Shown here piece after piece: positions 32,404 to 40,821 of a DNA stretch of 64,000 nt. Origin of the DNA: Terracoccus sp. 273MFTsu3.1 (lineage in GTDB: Bacteria; Actinomycetota; Actinomycetes; Actinomycetales; Dermatophilaceae); NCBI RefSeq assembly GCF_000383675.1, contig NZ_KB911820.1:992001-1056000 (forward strand), written 5' to 3'. The notes under the pieces are model-generated. The model did no database searches. It saw only the letters and a program-made list of their open reading frames with translations, and had not been told where the DNA came from. Within the stretch, counting starts at the first letter, position 1. Each line of letters opens with the position of its first letter. The position numbers were made by a program, and so were the translations under genes.

Positions 32404-33270
32404 TCAACGCGCCCGCCATCTCCCGGCCTCGGGAGGTGGCGGGCTCTGCATTCCCTTGTCGTCAAAAGGTTTTGCGCCGGCGAGGAGCCGCGTCAGCGCT
32501 GCACCCTCACGCAACCCGGTCGGCAGGTTGGCTCGGGCCACCTCACGTCTCAGCGCCTCTGCCGGCAAGGGTGAGGCGCCGGCGACGAGCACCGAGTTGC
32601 CGAACCGCCGACCCTTGAGCACCTCGTGCGTCGCGATCACCGCGACGTGCGGCAGCGACGTGGCCACCGTCGCGACGACCCTGGCGACCCACCGCATCCC
32701 GGGCTCGTCGGCGAGGTTCCACAGGGCGATCCCCGTCGGTGACAGCACCCGCGCCACCTCGTGGGCGTATGCCGTCCCGACGAGCTCCGCAGGCACGCGC
32801 CCTCCCGCGTAGGCGTCCGTCACGACGACGTCGGCGGAGCCGTCCCTCAGGGCGCGCACGCCCGTCAGGCCGTCGACCGGGCGGACGCGGATGCGGTGGC
32901 GTCTGGGGAGGGGGACCTCGCGCCGGACCAGCTCGGTCAGGGACTCGTCCGGCTCGAGGACGATCTGGGGCGAGCCCGGGCGGGTGGCCTCGACCCAGCG
33001 CGGCAACGTCAGCCCGGCGCCCCCGACGTGCGTGACGCCGAGCGGGCCGGGCGGCATCGCGTCGATGGTGAGGGCGAGGTGCTGGACGTACTCGAAGACG
33101 AGCAGGGTCGGGTCGTCGGGCTGGACGTGCGACTGCGGTGAACCGTCCATGTGGACCGTGACGCCGCCCCGCTCGTCCCATTGGAGCGAGACGTGCTGTG
33201 CCGCAGGCGATCCCGCGCTCACGCGAGGTCCGCGGCGAGAGGTCGAGCAGCAGTCGGTCGCGCGGCGCAC
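32404..33270 (-). CDS. Spermidine synthase-like protein (class I methyltransferase fold)
   Basis: The 288-residue protein resembles the soluble spermidine-synthase-like proteins of actinobacteria. It has a short beta N-domain (HVSLQWDERGGVTVHMDG), a glycine-rich loop THVGGAGLTLPRWVEATRPG, the nucleotide-binding strand QIVLEPDESL, and ADVVVTDAYAGGRVPAEL with the Asp that often acts in aminopropyl transfer. The consensus GGGDG of true spermidine synthases is reduced to GGAG, so a different reaction is possible. GTG 33270 and GTG 33222 are both possible starts. The C-terminal Pro-rich tail overlaps the purL terminator hairpin. Confidence 0.75.
   Translation of the reverse strand: MRRATDCCSTSRRGPRVSAGSPAAQHVSLQWDERGGVTVHMDGSPQSHVQPDDPTLLVFEYVQHLALTIDAMPPGPLGVTHVGGAGLTLPRWVEATRPGSPQIVLEPDESLTELVRREVPLPRRHRIRVRPVDGLTGVRALRDGSADVVVTDAYAGGRVPAELVGTAYAHEVARVLSPTGIALWNLADEPGMRWVARVVATVATSLPHVAVIATHEVLKGRRFGNSVLVAGASPLPAEALRREVARANLPTGLREGAALTRLLAGAKPFDDKGMQSPPPPEAGRWRAR
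32411..32444. terminator. Hairpin terminator of purSQL, inside the end of the convergent gene
   Basis: GCCCGCCATCTCCCG (32411-32425) pairs with CGGGAGGTGGCGGGC (32430-32444) around GCCT: 15 pairs with one G-T type mismatch. It starts 25 bases after the purL stop but lies within the last codons of the leftward spermidine-synthase-like gene. Confidence 0.7.
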
Positions 33271-33333
33271 GACAGGGCCGCGGCGTCGGTTCCTCGGTCT
33301 GGTGTCACGCGACCAGCGTAGGTGGCCGCGGCG

Positions 33334-33759
33334 TCAGGACCCCATCGCGGTGGTGCCGTCGGACAGGACCGGCGAGATGAGGCCGAAGACGTTGCCGTCG
33401 GGGTCGTGGAGGTAGGCGAGGCGCCCGACGCCGGGCATGTCGGCCGGTGCCAGGGCCTCGGAGCCGCCCAGCTCGAGGCCCTGGGCGAAGAGGCCGTCGA
33501 CGTCGTCGACGGCGATGACGAGGTTGGCGCCGTTGACGGCCCCGCCGATCTCGGGTCTCGGGCCCTGGCGCTGCGTCAGGCCGCCGTTGATGCCGTGGCC
33601 GACGCCTCCCTGGCTCGCCGCCTCCTCGCCGGTGTCGATGGCCCAGTAGGGCATCTCGCCGAACTGCTGGAAGGACCAGCCGAGCAGCCGGCCGTAGAAG
33701 TCGACGAGGCGCGCGGGGTCCGAGCCGTGGATCTCGAAGTGGACGACGAGATTGGACAT
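33334..33759 (-). CDS. VOC family protein (glyoxalase/bleomycin-resistance-like)
   Basis: The 141-residue protein is one vicinal-oxygen-chelate module pair: LVVHFEIHGSDPARLVDFYGRL forms the first beta-alpha unit and VGRLAYLHDPDGNVFGLISP the last. The first-half ligand position is His in VVHFEIHG and the last ligand position falls at DGNVFGL. The subgroup includes many small proteins with unknown substrates. AAGGAG lies seven bases before ATG 33759. A good promoter (TTGTCG-N17-TAGCGT) precedes it. Confidence 0.87.
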   Translation of the reverse strand: MSNLVVHFEIHGSDPARLVDFYGRLLGWSFQQFGEMPYWAIDTGEEAASQGGVGHGINGGLTQRQGPRPEIGGAVNGANLVIAVDDVDGLFAQGLELGGSEALAPADMPGVGRLAYLHDPDGNVFGLISPVLSDGTTAMGS

Positions 33760-33795
33760 GGCTGCTCCTTCGGCGGGTGCGTGTGGTCCTCTCCG

Positions 33796-33824
33796 ACGCT
33801 ACGACCCGGCACCGTCGGCGACAA
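33796..33824 (-). promoter_or_regulatory. Predicted promoter of the VOC gene (TTGTCG-N17-TAGCGT)
   Basis: On the minus strand TTGTCG (33819-33824) and TAGCGT (33796-33801) are exactly 17 bases apart. About 30 bases of leader with AAGGAG follow. It overlaps the region driving the divergent LLM gene. Confidence 0.6.
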
Positions 33825-33836
33825 CGGTTTCTGGAC

Positions 33837-33842
33837 TACCGT
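33837..33842 (+). promoter_or_regulatory. Predicted -10 box, leaderless LLM oxidoreductase gene
   Basis: TACCGT, 6 bases, then ATG 33849. Confidence 0.45.
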
Positions 33843-33848
33843 CGGGGG

Positions 33849-34730
33849 ATGCGATTCGGTCTGGCGATCCTGCCCGAGCACCCGTGGTCCGAGGCCGAGG
33901 CGATGTGGCGCGCGGCCGAGCAGATGGGCTTCGACCACGCCTGGACCTTCGACCACGTGACCTGGGGAGGCCTGCCCGAGTCGCCGTGGTTCGCTGCGGT
34001 GCCCACCCTCGCCGCGGCCGCCGCCGTCACGGAGCGCATCGGTCTCGGCACGTTCGTGTCGTCGCCCAACAACCACCACCCGGTGCAGTTCATGCGCGAG
34101 GTGCTGGCCCTCGACGACATCTCCGGCGGCCGCTTCCTCCTCGGCATCGGGACGGGCGGCGACCTCGACTCGCGGATCATGGGTGAGGACCTCGCGCTGC
34201 GTGACCGGGTCGTCCGTTTCACCGAGTTCACCGGCCTGCTCGACCGCCTCCTGAGCGACGACCACGTCACCGTCGACGGCCGCTTCTACGCCGCCCGCGA
34301 CGTGCGCACCCTCCCCGGGCCCGTCCGCGGCGGCGACACCGGCAACCGGGTGCCGCTCGTCATCGCGGCCAACGGCCCCAGGTCGATCGGCCTGGCGGTC
34401 GAGCGCGGTGACGGCTGGATGACCTACGGCGGCACCGCCGACACCGACGACGAGTGGTGGGGGCTCGTGGCCGGTCACAGCCGCCGGGTCGACGCCGCCC
34501 TCGAGGTCTCCGGCCGCGATGCCGGGGGCTTGCGCCGCTACCTCAACCTCGACTCGGCTCCGACCTTCTCGCTGTCGAGCGCCGCCGCGTTCGAGGACGC
34601 CGTCGGCCGCGCCGCGGCCCTCGGCTTCACCGACGTCATCACCCACTGGCCGCGCACGACGGAGCCCTTCCACACCACCCGCGAGGTCCTGGACGAGGTC
34701 GTCGCCGACGTCATCCCCCGCCTGCGCTGA
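33849..34730 (+). CDS. LLM class F420/FMN-dependent oxidoreductase
   Basis: The 293-residue TIM-barrel flavin- or F420-dependent enzyme starts MRFGLAILPEHPWSEAEAMW and shows FDHAWTFDHVTWGG, IGLGTFVSSPNNHHPVQ, DDISGGRFLLGIGTGG and PLVIAANGPRSIGLAVERGD. These are the standard landmarks of the luciferase-like F420-dependent subgroup common in actinobacteria. The substrate is unknown. It precedes the sterol-carrier-like gene by 43 bases, which has its own TANNNT box. Confidence 0.88.
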   Translation: MRFGLAILPEHPWSEAEAMWRAAEQMGFDHAWTFDHVTWGGLPESPWFAAVPTLAAAAAVTERIGLGTFVSSPNNHHPVQFMREVLALDDISGGRFLLGIGTGGDLDSRIMGEDLALRDRVVRFTEFTGLLDRLLSDDHVTVDGRFYAARDVRTLPGPVRGGDTGNRVPLVIAANGPRSIGLAVERGDGWMTYGGTADTDDEWWGLVAGHSRRVDAALEVSGRDAGGLRRYLNLDSAPTFSLSSAAAFEDAVGRAAALGFTDVITHWPRTTEPFHTTREVLDEVVADVIPRLR

Positions 34731-34760
34731 GGGCGTGGGTCCGCCGTCGGCGGACGCCGC

Positions 34761-34766
34761 TAGCCT
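34761..34766 (+). promoter_or_regulatory. Predicted -10 box, leaderless sterol-carrier-like gene
   Basis: TAGCCT, 7 bases, ATG 34774. The ATG itself lies inside a copy of the octamer GTATGCCG. Confidence 0.45.
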
Positions 34767-34773
34767 GCGAGGT

Positions 34774-35154
34774 ATGCCGCCACGCCGTCGTACGCCCGTC
34801 GCCGAGGGACACGCCGCCCTCGTCGCCTGCCGTGAGGCCGGCTGGGAGGCCGACCGCCGCACCACGGCGACGGCGGTCCGCTACACGCTCGAGGAGCTCG
34901 CGACCGTCGCGCCCGGCCGCACCGTCGAGGTGCGCGTCCCCCCGCACGGTGCGGTGCAGTGCATCGAGGGCCCGGTCCACACCCGCGGCACACCGCCCAA
35001 CGTCATCGAGACCGACGCGGCGACGTGGTTGCGCCTCGCCGTCGGCGACCTGGCCTGGGAGGCGGCCCTCGACGGGGCACGGGTCCGGGCCAGCGGTCAG
35101 CGGGCCCACCTCGACGGCCTGCTGCCGCTCACCTCGCTTAGGCTGGACTCGTGA
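34774..35154 (+). CDS. Sterol carrier protein 2-like family protein
   Basis: This 126-residue soluble protein belongs to a short SCP2-like family that is often found near purSQL and purF in actinobacteria. The SCP2-type core is visible as YTLEELATVAPGRTVEVRVP, GAVQCIEGPVHTRGTPPNVIE and TDAATWLRLAVGDLAWEAAL; the last is the usual conserved ending helix. It may bind a hydrophobic ligand, but its role is unknown. Its stop overlaps the GTG of the next small membrane protein. Confidence 0.85.
   Translation: MPPRRRTPVAEGHAALVACREAGWEADRRTTATAVRYTLEELATVAPGRTVEVRVPPHGAVQCIEGPVHTRGTPPNVIETDAATWLRLAVGDLAWEAALDGARVRASGQRAHLDGLLPLTSLRLDS
35139..35144 (+). promoter_or_regulatory. Internal predicted -10 box before the small membrane protein gene
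   Basis: TAGGCT lies inside the end of the sterol-carrier-like gene, 6 bases before GTG 35151. It may add transcription of the downstream three-gene unit. Confidence 0.4.
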
Positions 35155-35399
35155 CCCAGCCCTCGCCGACCACCCGTCCTGAGCGTCCCCGCATCCCCAA
35201 CTTCAAGCGCTTCCTCATCACGGGCGCCGTGCTGGGTTTCGTCGTGGGTGCTGTCATCTCGATCGTGGGTGACGAGGTGCAGGGCTACACCACGACCACC
35301 GGCGCGCTCTACATCGGCGCCCTCGGCGCCTTCATCGGCACCGGCCTGGCCGGCGTCCTCGGCATCCTCCTCGACCGGTCGGGTCGCGACCAGTCGTGA
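35151..35399 (+). CDS. Small membrane protein of unknown function
   Basis: The 82-residue protein has a proline-rich cytoplasmic start (TTRPERPRIPNFKRF), one hydrophobic segment at about residues 22-40 (FLITGAVLGFVVGAVISIVG) and a second at about residues 52-73 (ALYIGALGAFIGTGLAGVLG), followed by a short charged tail. I do not assign a function. Both ends overlap neighbours (GTGA junctions), linking it to the sterol-carrier-like protein and the CoA-transferase. Similar small proteins occur beside SCP-like genes in related genomes, which is from memory and not verified here. Confidence 0.75.
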   Translation: MTQPSPTTRPERPRIPNFKRFLITGAVLGFVVGAVISIVGDEVQGYTTTTGALYIGALGAFIGTGLAGVLGILLDRSGRDQS

Positions 35400-36616
35400 C
35401 CGCGCCGGTCGGCGACGCCGAGGGCGATCCGGACGCGCAGGGCGCCACGCGCGCGCAGGGCGCCACGAGCGCGCGCCACGGGCCGCTCGCCGGTGTGCGG
35501 GTCGTCGAGCTCGCCGGCATCGGCCCCGCGCCCTTCGCGGCGATGCTGCTCGCCGACCTCGGTGCCGACGTCATCCGCGTCGACCGGCCCGGTGAGGGCT
35601 CCCTGCCCGTCCCGCTACCGCCCGAGTCCGACCTCCTGCGCCGCGGTCGCCCCTCGGTCGCCCTCGACCTCAAGCACCCCGACGGTCTCGCGACGACCCT
35701 CGCGCTCGTCGAGCAGGCCGACGTGCTCCTCGAGGGCTACCGGCCCGGCGTCGCCGAACGTCTCGGGCTCGGGCCCACCGAGTGCCTCGGTCGCAACCCC
35801 GGCCTCGTCTACGGTCGGATGACCGGGTGGGGGCAGGACGGCCCCCTCGCCCACGCTGCCGGGCACGACATCGGCTACGTCGCCGTCACCGGGGCGCTGC
35901 ACGCCATCGGCCGCGCCGACGGGCCTCCGCAGGTCCCCGTCAACCTCGTCGGCGACTTCGGGGGAGGAGCCCTCTACCTCGTCGTCGGCGTGCTCGCCGC
36001 CCTGCTCGAGGCCCGCACGAGCGGCCGCGGACAGGTCGTCGACGCCGCGATCGTCGATGGCACCGCCCACCTGTCCTCGCTCGTCATGAGCCTCGTCGGG
36101 GCCGGCCTGTGGTCCGACCGCCGCGGCACCAACCTCCTCGACACCGGCGCCCCCTTCTACGACGTCTACGAGACGAGCGACGGCGGCTGGCTCGCGGTCG
36201 GCCCGCTCGAGCCCGCGTTCTACGCCGAGCTGCTGCGCCTGACCGGCCTCACCGACACCGCGCCGGACCGCCTCGACCCCCGCACGTGGCCCGCCCTCCG
36301 AGCCCTGCTCGCCGACACCTTCCGCAGCCGCACCCGCGACGACTGGACGGTCGTCTTCGAGGGCACCGACGCGTGCGTCGAGCCGGTCCTCAGCTACGCC
36401 GAGGCACCCGGCCACCCGCACCTCGCTGCGCGCGGCACCTACGTCGAGCACCACGGCCTCGTCCAGCCGGCCCCGGCGCCCCGCTTCTCCCGCACCCCGG
36501 CCGCGCTCGGCACGCCGCCGTCCACGCCCGGCGCCGACACCCGCGCCGCCCTCGCCGCGTGGGGCATCGACGACGTCGACGCGCTCATCGCCTCGGGCGC
36601 CGCGACCGCGCCATGA
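35396..36616 (+). CDS. CaiB/BaiF (class III) CoA-transferase, alpha-methylacyl-CoA racemase-like
   Basis: The 406-residue enzyme shows GPLAGVRVVELAGIGPAPFAAMLLADLGADVIRVDRPG near the start (residues 29-66), RPSVALDLKHPDG, the adenine-contact stretch NPGLVYGRMTGWGQDGP, and AGHDIGYVAVTGALHAIG. The conserved Asp/His region of racemase-type members is GHDIGY. The first ~28 residues are an unusual extension with two copies of a 6-residue repeat (AQGATRA/AQGATSA) encoded by an 18-bp direct repeat. It probably acts on branched-chain or bile-acid-type acyl-CoA, by analogy. The stop overlaps the thpR start. Confidence 0.88.
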   Translation: MTAPVGDAEGDPDAQGATRAQGATSARHGPLAGVRVVELAGIGPAPFAAMLLADLGADVIRVDRPGEGSLPVPLPPESDLLRRGRPSVALDLKHPDGLATTLALVEQADVLLEGYRPGVAERLGLGPTECLGRNPGLVYGRMTGWGQDGPLAHAAGHDIGYVAVTGALHAIGRADGPPQVPVNLVGDFGGGALYLVVGVLAALLEARTSGRGQVVDAAIVDGTAHLSSLVMSLVGAGLWSDRRGTNLLDTGAPFYDVYETSDGGWLAVGPLEPAFYAELLRLTGLTDTAPDRLDPRTWPALRALLADTFRSRTRDDWTVVFEGTDACVEPVLSYAEAPGHPHLAARGTYVEHHGLVQPAPAPRFSRTPAALGTPPSTPGADTRAALAAWGIDDVDALIASGAATAP

Positions 36617-37173
36617 GGCTCTTCGTCGCCGTCGTCCCACCCGACGACGTGCTCGACGACCTCGAGGAGCACGTCGAACCGCGGCGCGAGGCGGGGCCGG
36701 AGATCCGCTGGACCGACCGCCACCAGTGGCACGTCACCCTCGCCTTCCTCGGCGCCGTCCCGGAGGCGCGCCTCGACGACCTCACCGAGGCTCTCGCCCG
36801 GTCCGCGGCGCGGCGCGATCCCCTCGTCCTGCAGCTCGCCGGGGCGGGCGCCTTCCCGAACCCCTATGCCGCGCGCGTGCTCTGGACGGGGGTCGACGTG
36901 GTGCGCGGTGACCTCGGGGCGGTGGCGGGCGGCATACGGCGCGCGTCGACGTCGGCGGGGGCGACGCCCGACGGGACGCGCTTCCACCCCCACCTGACAC
37001 TCGGCCGCTTCCACCACCCCACCGAGGCGACCCGCTGGATCCGCTCGCTCGACGCCTGGGAGGGGCCGGCCTGGCGGGTCGACCACCTCGTGCTCGTCGA
37101 GTCCCACCTCGGCGAGGGGCGGGGGCGGCGGCCGCGCTACGAGGTGCTCGCCGAGCTGCCGCTGCGGGCCTGA
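36613..37173 (+). CDS. thpR: RNA 2',3'-cyclic phosphodiesterase (2'-5' RNA ligase family)
   Basis: The 186-residue 2H phosphoesterase has the two catalytic HxT motifs, HVTLAFLG (about residue 40) and HPHLTLGRF (about residue 127). It begins MRLFVAVVPPDDV and ends VLVESHLG...YEVLAELPL, as in ThpR. The family opens 2',3'-cyclic phosphates at RNA ends. The ATG overlaps the CoA-transferase stop by four bases (ATGA). It is the last gene of the coupled set beginning with the small membrane protein. Confidence 0.92.
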   Translation: MRLFVAVVPPDDVLDDLEEHVEPRREAGPEIRWTDRHQWHVTLAFLGAVPEARLDDLTEALARSAARRDPLVLQLAGAGAFPNPYAARVLWTGVDVVRGDLGAVAGGIRRASTSAGATPDGTRFHPHLTLGRFHHPTEATRWIRSLDAWEGPAWRVDHLVLVESHLGEGRGRRPRYEVLAELPLRA

Positions 37174-37215
37174 ACCGCGGACGAGTCGCCCGCCGGCGTG
37201 TGCGACACTGGCGCT

Positions 37216-38778
37216 GTGGCACGTGGCGACGGTCGTTTGAACCATGACCTCATCCCCGGCGAGAAAGGCCCGCAGGACGCCTGCGGGGTCTTCGGCGTCT
37301 GGGCTCCCGGAGAGGACGTCGCGAAGCTGACGTACTTCGGGCTCTATGCGTTGCAGCACCGCGGGCAGGAGTCGGCCGGCATCGCGACCGGTGACGGCGA
37401 GAAGATCCTCGTCTACAAGGACATGGGCCTCGTGTCCCAGGTCTTCGACGAGACCGCGCTCAGCTCGCTCCGCGGCCACATCGCCATCGGCCACACGCGC
37501 TACTCCACGACCGGCGGCTCGACGTGGGAGAACGCCCAGCCGACCCTCGGCGGCACCGGCCACAGCACGCTGGCCCTGGCCCACAACGGCAACCTCATCA
37601 ACACGGTCGAGCTCAAGGCCCTCGTCGACGAGCACTTCGGCGGCGCCCGCATCACCGGCGAGCTCGCCCGCGGCAACACGTCCGACACCGCGCTCGTCAC
37701 GACGCTGCTCGCGGCCGACGAGGACCGCACCCCCGAGCAGGCCGCCCTCGAGCTGCTGCCGAAGCTCAAGGGCGCGTTCTCCTTCGTCTTCATGGACGAG
37801 ACGACGTTGTATGCCGCCCGCGACCCGTGGGGGGTGCGTCCCCTCGCGCTCGGCCGCCTCGAGCGCGGCTGGGTCGTCGCGTCCGAGACCGCGGCCCTGC
37901 AGACGATCGGCGCCGCCGTCATCCGTGAGGTCGAGCCCGGCGAGCTCATCGTCATCGACGAGGACGGCCTGCGCTCGCACCGGTTCGCCGAGCCGCAGCC
38001 CAAGGGCTGCGTCTTCGAGTACGTCTACCTCGCCCGTCCCGACGCCGTCATCCGCGGCCGCGTCGTGCACGAGGCCCGCGTCGAGATGGGGCGCGTCCTC
38101 GCGCGAGAGCACCCCGTAGACGCCGACCTCGTCATCGGTGTCCCGGAGTCGGGCGTGCCTGCGGCTGTGGGCTACTCGCAGGAGTCGGGGATCCCGTTCG
38201 GCCAGGGTTTCGTCAAGAACGCCTATGTCGGTCGCACCTTCATCCAGCCGTCGCAGACCCTGCGCCAGCTCGGCATCCGGCTCAAGCTCAACCCGCTCGA
38301 GCACACGATCCGCGGCAAGCGCCTCGTCGTCGTCGACGACTCGATCGTGCGCGGCAACACCCAGCGCGCCCAGATCCGCATGCTCCGCGAGGCGGGGGCG
38401 GCCGAGGTGCACGTGCGCATCAGCTCGCCGCCCGTGCAGTGGCCGTGCTTCTACGGCATCGACTTCGCGACGCGGGCCGAGCTCATCGCGACCGGCCTCA
38501 AGGTCGAGGAGATCCGCGCCTCGATCGGGGCCGACTCGCTCGGCTACATCTCCGAGGAGGGCATGATCGGCGCGACGAACCAGCCCGCCGACGAGCTGTG
38601 CTCCGCGTGCTTCACCGGGAAGTACCCCATCGAGCTGCCCGAGGACGGCCGCATCGGCAAGCACGTCCTCGAGACGCTGCCGCTGACGGTGCGCACCGGC
38701 CACGACCGCTCGGTCGACGTCGACGGCGTGACCCTCGGGGTCGGTCTCGGCGGCGAGAACGCGCTCCAGCACCCCTGA
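37216..38778 (+). CDS. purF: Amidophosphoribosyltransferase
   Basis: This 520-residue enzyme commits PRPP to purine synthesis by making 5-phosphoribosylamine. The catalytic cysteine is residue 23 in PQDACGVFGVWAP, so the first 22 residues are a propeptide, as in Bacillus and other Fe-S type PurF enzymes. Other motifs are QHRGQESAGI, RYSTTGGSTWENAQP, the PRPP loop RLVVVDDSIVRGNT and the C-terminal cysteines in ELCSACFTGKYP, which with upstream Cys probably hold a 4Fe-4S cluster. GTG 37216 has GACACT 6 bases before it; a GTG at 37198 is in frame but less likely. Confidence 0.97.
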   Translation: MARGDGRLNHDLIPGEKGPQDACGVFGVWAPGEDVAKLTYFGLYALQHRGQESAGIATGDGEKILVYKDMGLVSQVFDETALSSLRGHIAIGHTRYSTTGGSTWENAQPTLGGTGHSTLALAHNGNLINTVELKALVDEHFGGARITGELARGNTSDTALVTTLLAADEDRTPEQAALELLPKLKGAFSFVFMDETTLYAARDPWGVRPLALGRLERGWVVASETAALQTIGAAVIREVEPGELIVIDEDGLRSHRFAEPQPKGCVFEYVYLARPDAVIRGRVVHEARVEMGRVLAREHPVDADLVIGVPESGVPAAVGYSQESGIPFGQGFVKNAYVGRTFIQPSQTLRQLGIRLKLNPLEHTIRGKRLVVVDDSIVRGNTQRAQIRMLREAGAAEVHVRISSPPVQWPCFYGIDFATRAELIATGLKVEEIRASIGADSLGYISEEGMIGATNQPADELCSACFTGKYPIELPEDGRIGKHVLETLPLTVRTGHDRSVDVDGVTLGVGLGGENALQHP

Positions 38779-38938
38779 CCGCGCACGTGCTGGCGGCGTC
38801 GACTGCTCCCGCCTGCATCGACTGCGCGCGGACCTCACGAGGGCTGTGGCATGCCCCGGCACTCGTGCGATGACCGGGCAGTCGGCGATCGAGCGGGCAG
38901 CCGTCCGGACGGCGGCGAGGGCGTCCCTCGCGCGCCGG

Positions 38939-38944
38939 TAGGCT
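38939..38944 (+). promoter_or_regulatory. Predicted -10 box, leaderless purM
   Basis: TAGGCT, 7 bases, GTG 38952. No ribosome binding site is visible. Confidence 0.5.
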
Positions 38945-38951
38945 GGGGTCC

Positions 38952-40082
38952 GTGAGCGACGCCCCCATCACCTATGCCTCGGCCGGAGTCGACGTCGAGG
39001 CGGGTGACAAGGCCGTCGAGCTGATGAAGGCATCGGTGCGGCGCGCCACCAGGCCGGAGGTCGTCGGTGGCCTCGGCGGCTTCGCCGGCATGTTCGACGC
39101 GAGCGCGATCGCCCGGATGACCCGCCCGATCCTCGCCACGAGCACCGACGGCGTCGGCACCAAGGTCGCCATCGCCCAGGCCCTCGACGTGCACGACACG
39201 ATCGGCTTCGACCTCGTCGGCATGGTCGTCGACGACATCGTCGTGTGCGGGGCCGAGCCGCTCTTCATGACCGACTACATCGCGACCGGCAAGGTCGTGC
39301 CCGAGCGCATCGCCGCCATCGTCGGCGGCATCGCCCGCGCGTGCGAGGAGGCGGGGGTCGCCCTCGTCGGCGGCGAGACCGCCGAGCACCCGGGCCTGCT
39401 CGAGCCCGACGAGTACGACGTCGCCGGAGCCGCCACCGGCGTCGTGGAGTATGCAGCCGTGCTGGGTCCCCAGCGCGTCGCCGACGGAGACGTCGTGGTC
39501 GCGCTCGCGAGCAGTGGCCTGCACAGCAACGGCTACAGCCTCGTGCGCCGCGTCATCGCGAGTGCCGGCTGGCAGCTCGACCGGCACGTCGACGACTTCG
39601 GCCGCACCCTCGGCGAGGAGCTCCTCGAGCCGACCCGCATCTACACCAGGCCGCTGCTCGAGCTCATCGCCGCCGACGGCGTCGACGTGCACGCCCTGAG
39701 CCACGTCACCGGCGGCGGGCTCGCGGCGAACCTCGCCCGGGTGCTCCCGACCGGCACCTTCGCCCGCGTCGACCGCTCGACGTGGACGCCCCCGGCCGTC
39801 TTCCGCACGGTGCAGGACCTCGGCCACGTGCCGCAGGCCGACATCGAGCGCACGCTCAACCAGGGCATCGGCTTCGTCGCCGTGCTCCCCGAGGCCCACG
39901 CGGAGCGCGCCATCGAGCTGAGCGAGGCGCGTGGCATCCGCGCGTGGCGCCTCGGCGAGGTCGCCACCGAGGAGCGCGCGCACGCCGATGGCCTCGTCGC
40001 CGACGGTGCCGAGATCGTGCGCGGCGCCAAGGGCGTCGACGGCGGTGCCGTGCAGGTCGTCGGTCAGCACCCGACCGCCTGA
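38952..40082 (+). CDS. purM: Phosphoribosylformylglycinamidine cyclo-ligase (AIR synthetase)
   Basis: The 376-residue enzyme closes the imidazole ring of AIR using ATP. It starts PITYASAGVDVEAGDKAVEL, and shows LGGFAGMFD, the ATP-binding STDGVGTKVAIAQAL, FDLVGMVVDDIVVCGAEPLFMTDY, LVGGETAEHPG and SSGLHSNGYSLVRR. The length is slightly longer than the E. coli enzyme but typical of actinobacteria. It follows purF by 173 bases and has its own predicted promoter. A hairpin lies about 150 bases downstream. Confidence 0.97.
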   Translation: MSDAPITYASAGVDVEAGDKAVELMKASVRRATRPEVVGGLGGFAGMFDASAIARMTRPILATSTDGVGTKVAIAQALDVHDTIGFDLVGMVVDDIVVCGAEPLFMTDYIATGKVVPERIAAIVGGIARACEEAGVALVGGETAEHPGLLEPDEYDVAGAATGVVEYAAVLGPQRVADGDVVVALASSGLHSNGYSLVRRVIASAGWQLDRHVDDFGRTLGEELLEPTRIYTRPLLELIAADGVDVHALSHVTGGGLAANLARVLPTGTFARVDRSTWTPPAVFRTVQDLGHVPQADIERTLNQGIGFVAVLPEAHAERAIELSEARGIRAWRLGEVATEERAHADGLVADGAEIVRGAKGVDGGAVQVVGQHPTA

Positions 40083-40388
40083 GACCCCTCCGTCACCGGG
40101 ACGTGCGCCGGTTCGCCGGCAGCGTGGGAGACCGGGCCACGGTGGAGACCGGGCCCTCGTCGCGAACCGATCGGTCCGCCGGCCCCGACCGTCCGGACGC
40201 GGCACGTGGCCGACTGGACGCGCGCATGACGAAGCCCGCAGCACCCCGGAGGGTGTGCGGGCATCGACACGTCACCTCGACGCTCTCGCCACGTGGACGC
40301 GAGCCTCAGGGGCCTCGAGGGCAGCACCGATCGCGCGCCGGGTGCGAACACCCGACGCACGAGGTGCAGACGGAAGAGGAAGGCAGGC
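40083..40388. other. Intergenic region between purM and the DUF3073 gene
   Basis: These 306 bases contain no convincing gene. Short open frames on both strands have atypical Arg/Ser-rich composition. The only clear element is a hairpin at 40234-40262. The region lies between convergent genes. Confidence 0.6.
40234..40262. terminator. Hairpin, probable purM terminator
   Basis: GCCCGCAGCACCC and GGGTGTGCGGGC form a stem of about 12 pairs with one bulged base and a CGGA loop. It lies 150 bases after purM and 126 bases after the convergent DUF3073 stop. Confidence 0.6.
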
Positions 40389-40583
40389 TCAGCGCCCGCC
40401 CGAGGCCCACTTCCCGTATTCGTCGTACTCGTCGTCGTCGACGGATCGTGGCTGGTTGGACACGTCGCGTTGCGACGGCCCGTGCAGCTCACGCTCCAGC
40501 GCGCTCAAGTCCGTGTCAGGTGTGTAGTACTTGAGCTGCCGTGCGACCTTGGTCTGCTTGGCTTTGGCTCGGCCGCGCCCCAT
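40389..40583 (-). CDS. DUF3073 family protein
   Basis: This 64-residue basic-then-acidic protein is a well-conserved actinobacterial family: GRGRAKAKQTKVARQLKYYT at the N-terminus, TDLSALERELHG in the middle, and an acidic DDDEYDEYGKWASGGR tail. ATG 40583 gives the standard family start MGRGRAKAKQ; an in-frame ATG further upstream would add 12 unrelated residues. Function unknown; the Lys/Arg-rich N-terminus may bind nucleic acid, which is a guess. It is divergent from bldC, as in many actinobacteria. Confidence 0.92.
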   Translation of the reverse strand: MGRGRAKAKQTKVARQLKYYTPDTDLSALERELHGPSQRDVSNQPRSVDDDEYDEYGKWASGGR

Positions 40584-40821
40584 GGCGTGACCCCCTCGTG
40601 CGTCGTGCCGGGACGGCATCGCTCCTCGGAGAACCGGGTGGTTCTTCGATGTCCGCGTAGCGGCCCCGGGAATGTGTGTGTTCTCGTGGTGCTAACGCTA
40701 CATGAGTGAGGCAAATCCTGCGCCCGCCCCACCCCCTGATCGGCGGCGCGTCGCGCCGCGTCGAACGGGGCGGACCGGCCCGAGGCCGCGCAGCGGTCGC
40801 CCGGGGGTCGATCGAGGCTCC

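Noticed and set aside
35434-35467. Duplicated ribosomal or mobile element sequence
   Set aside because: It is just an 18-bp period direct repeat encoding a 6-residue repeat in the CoA-transferase N-terminus.
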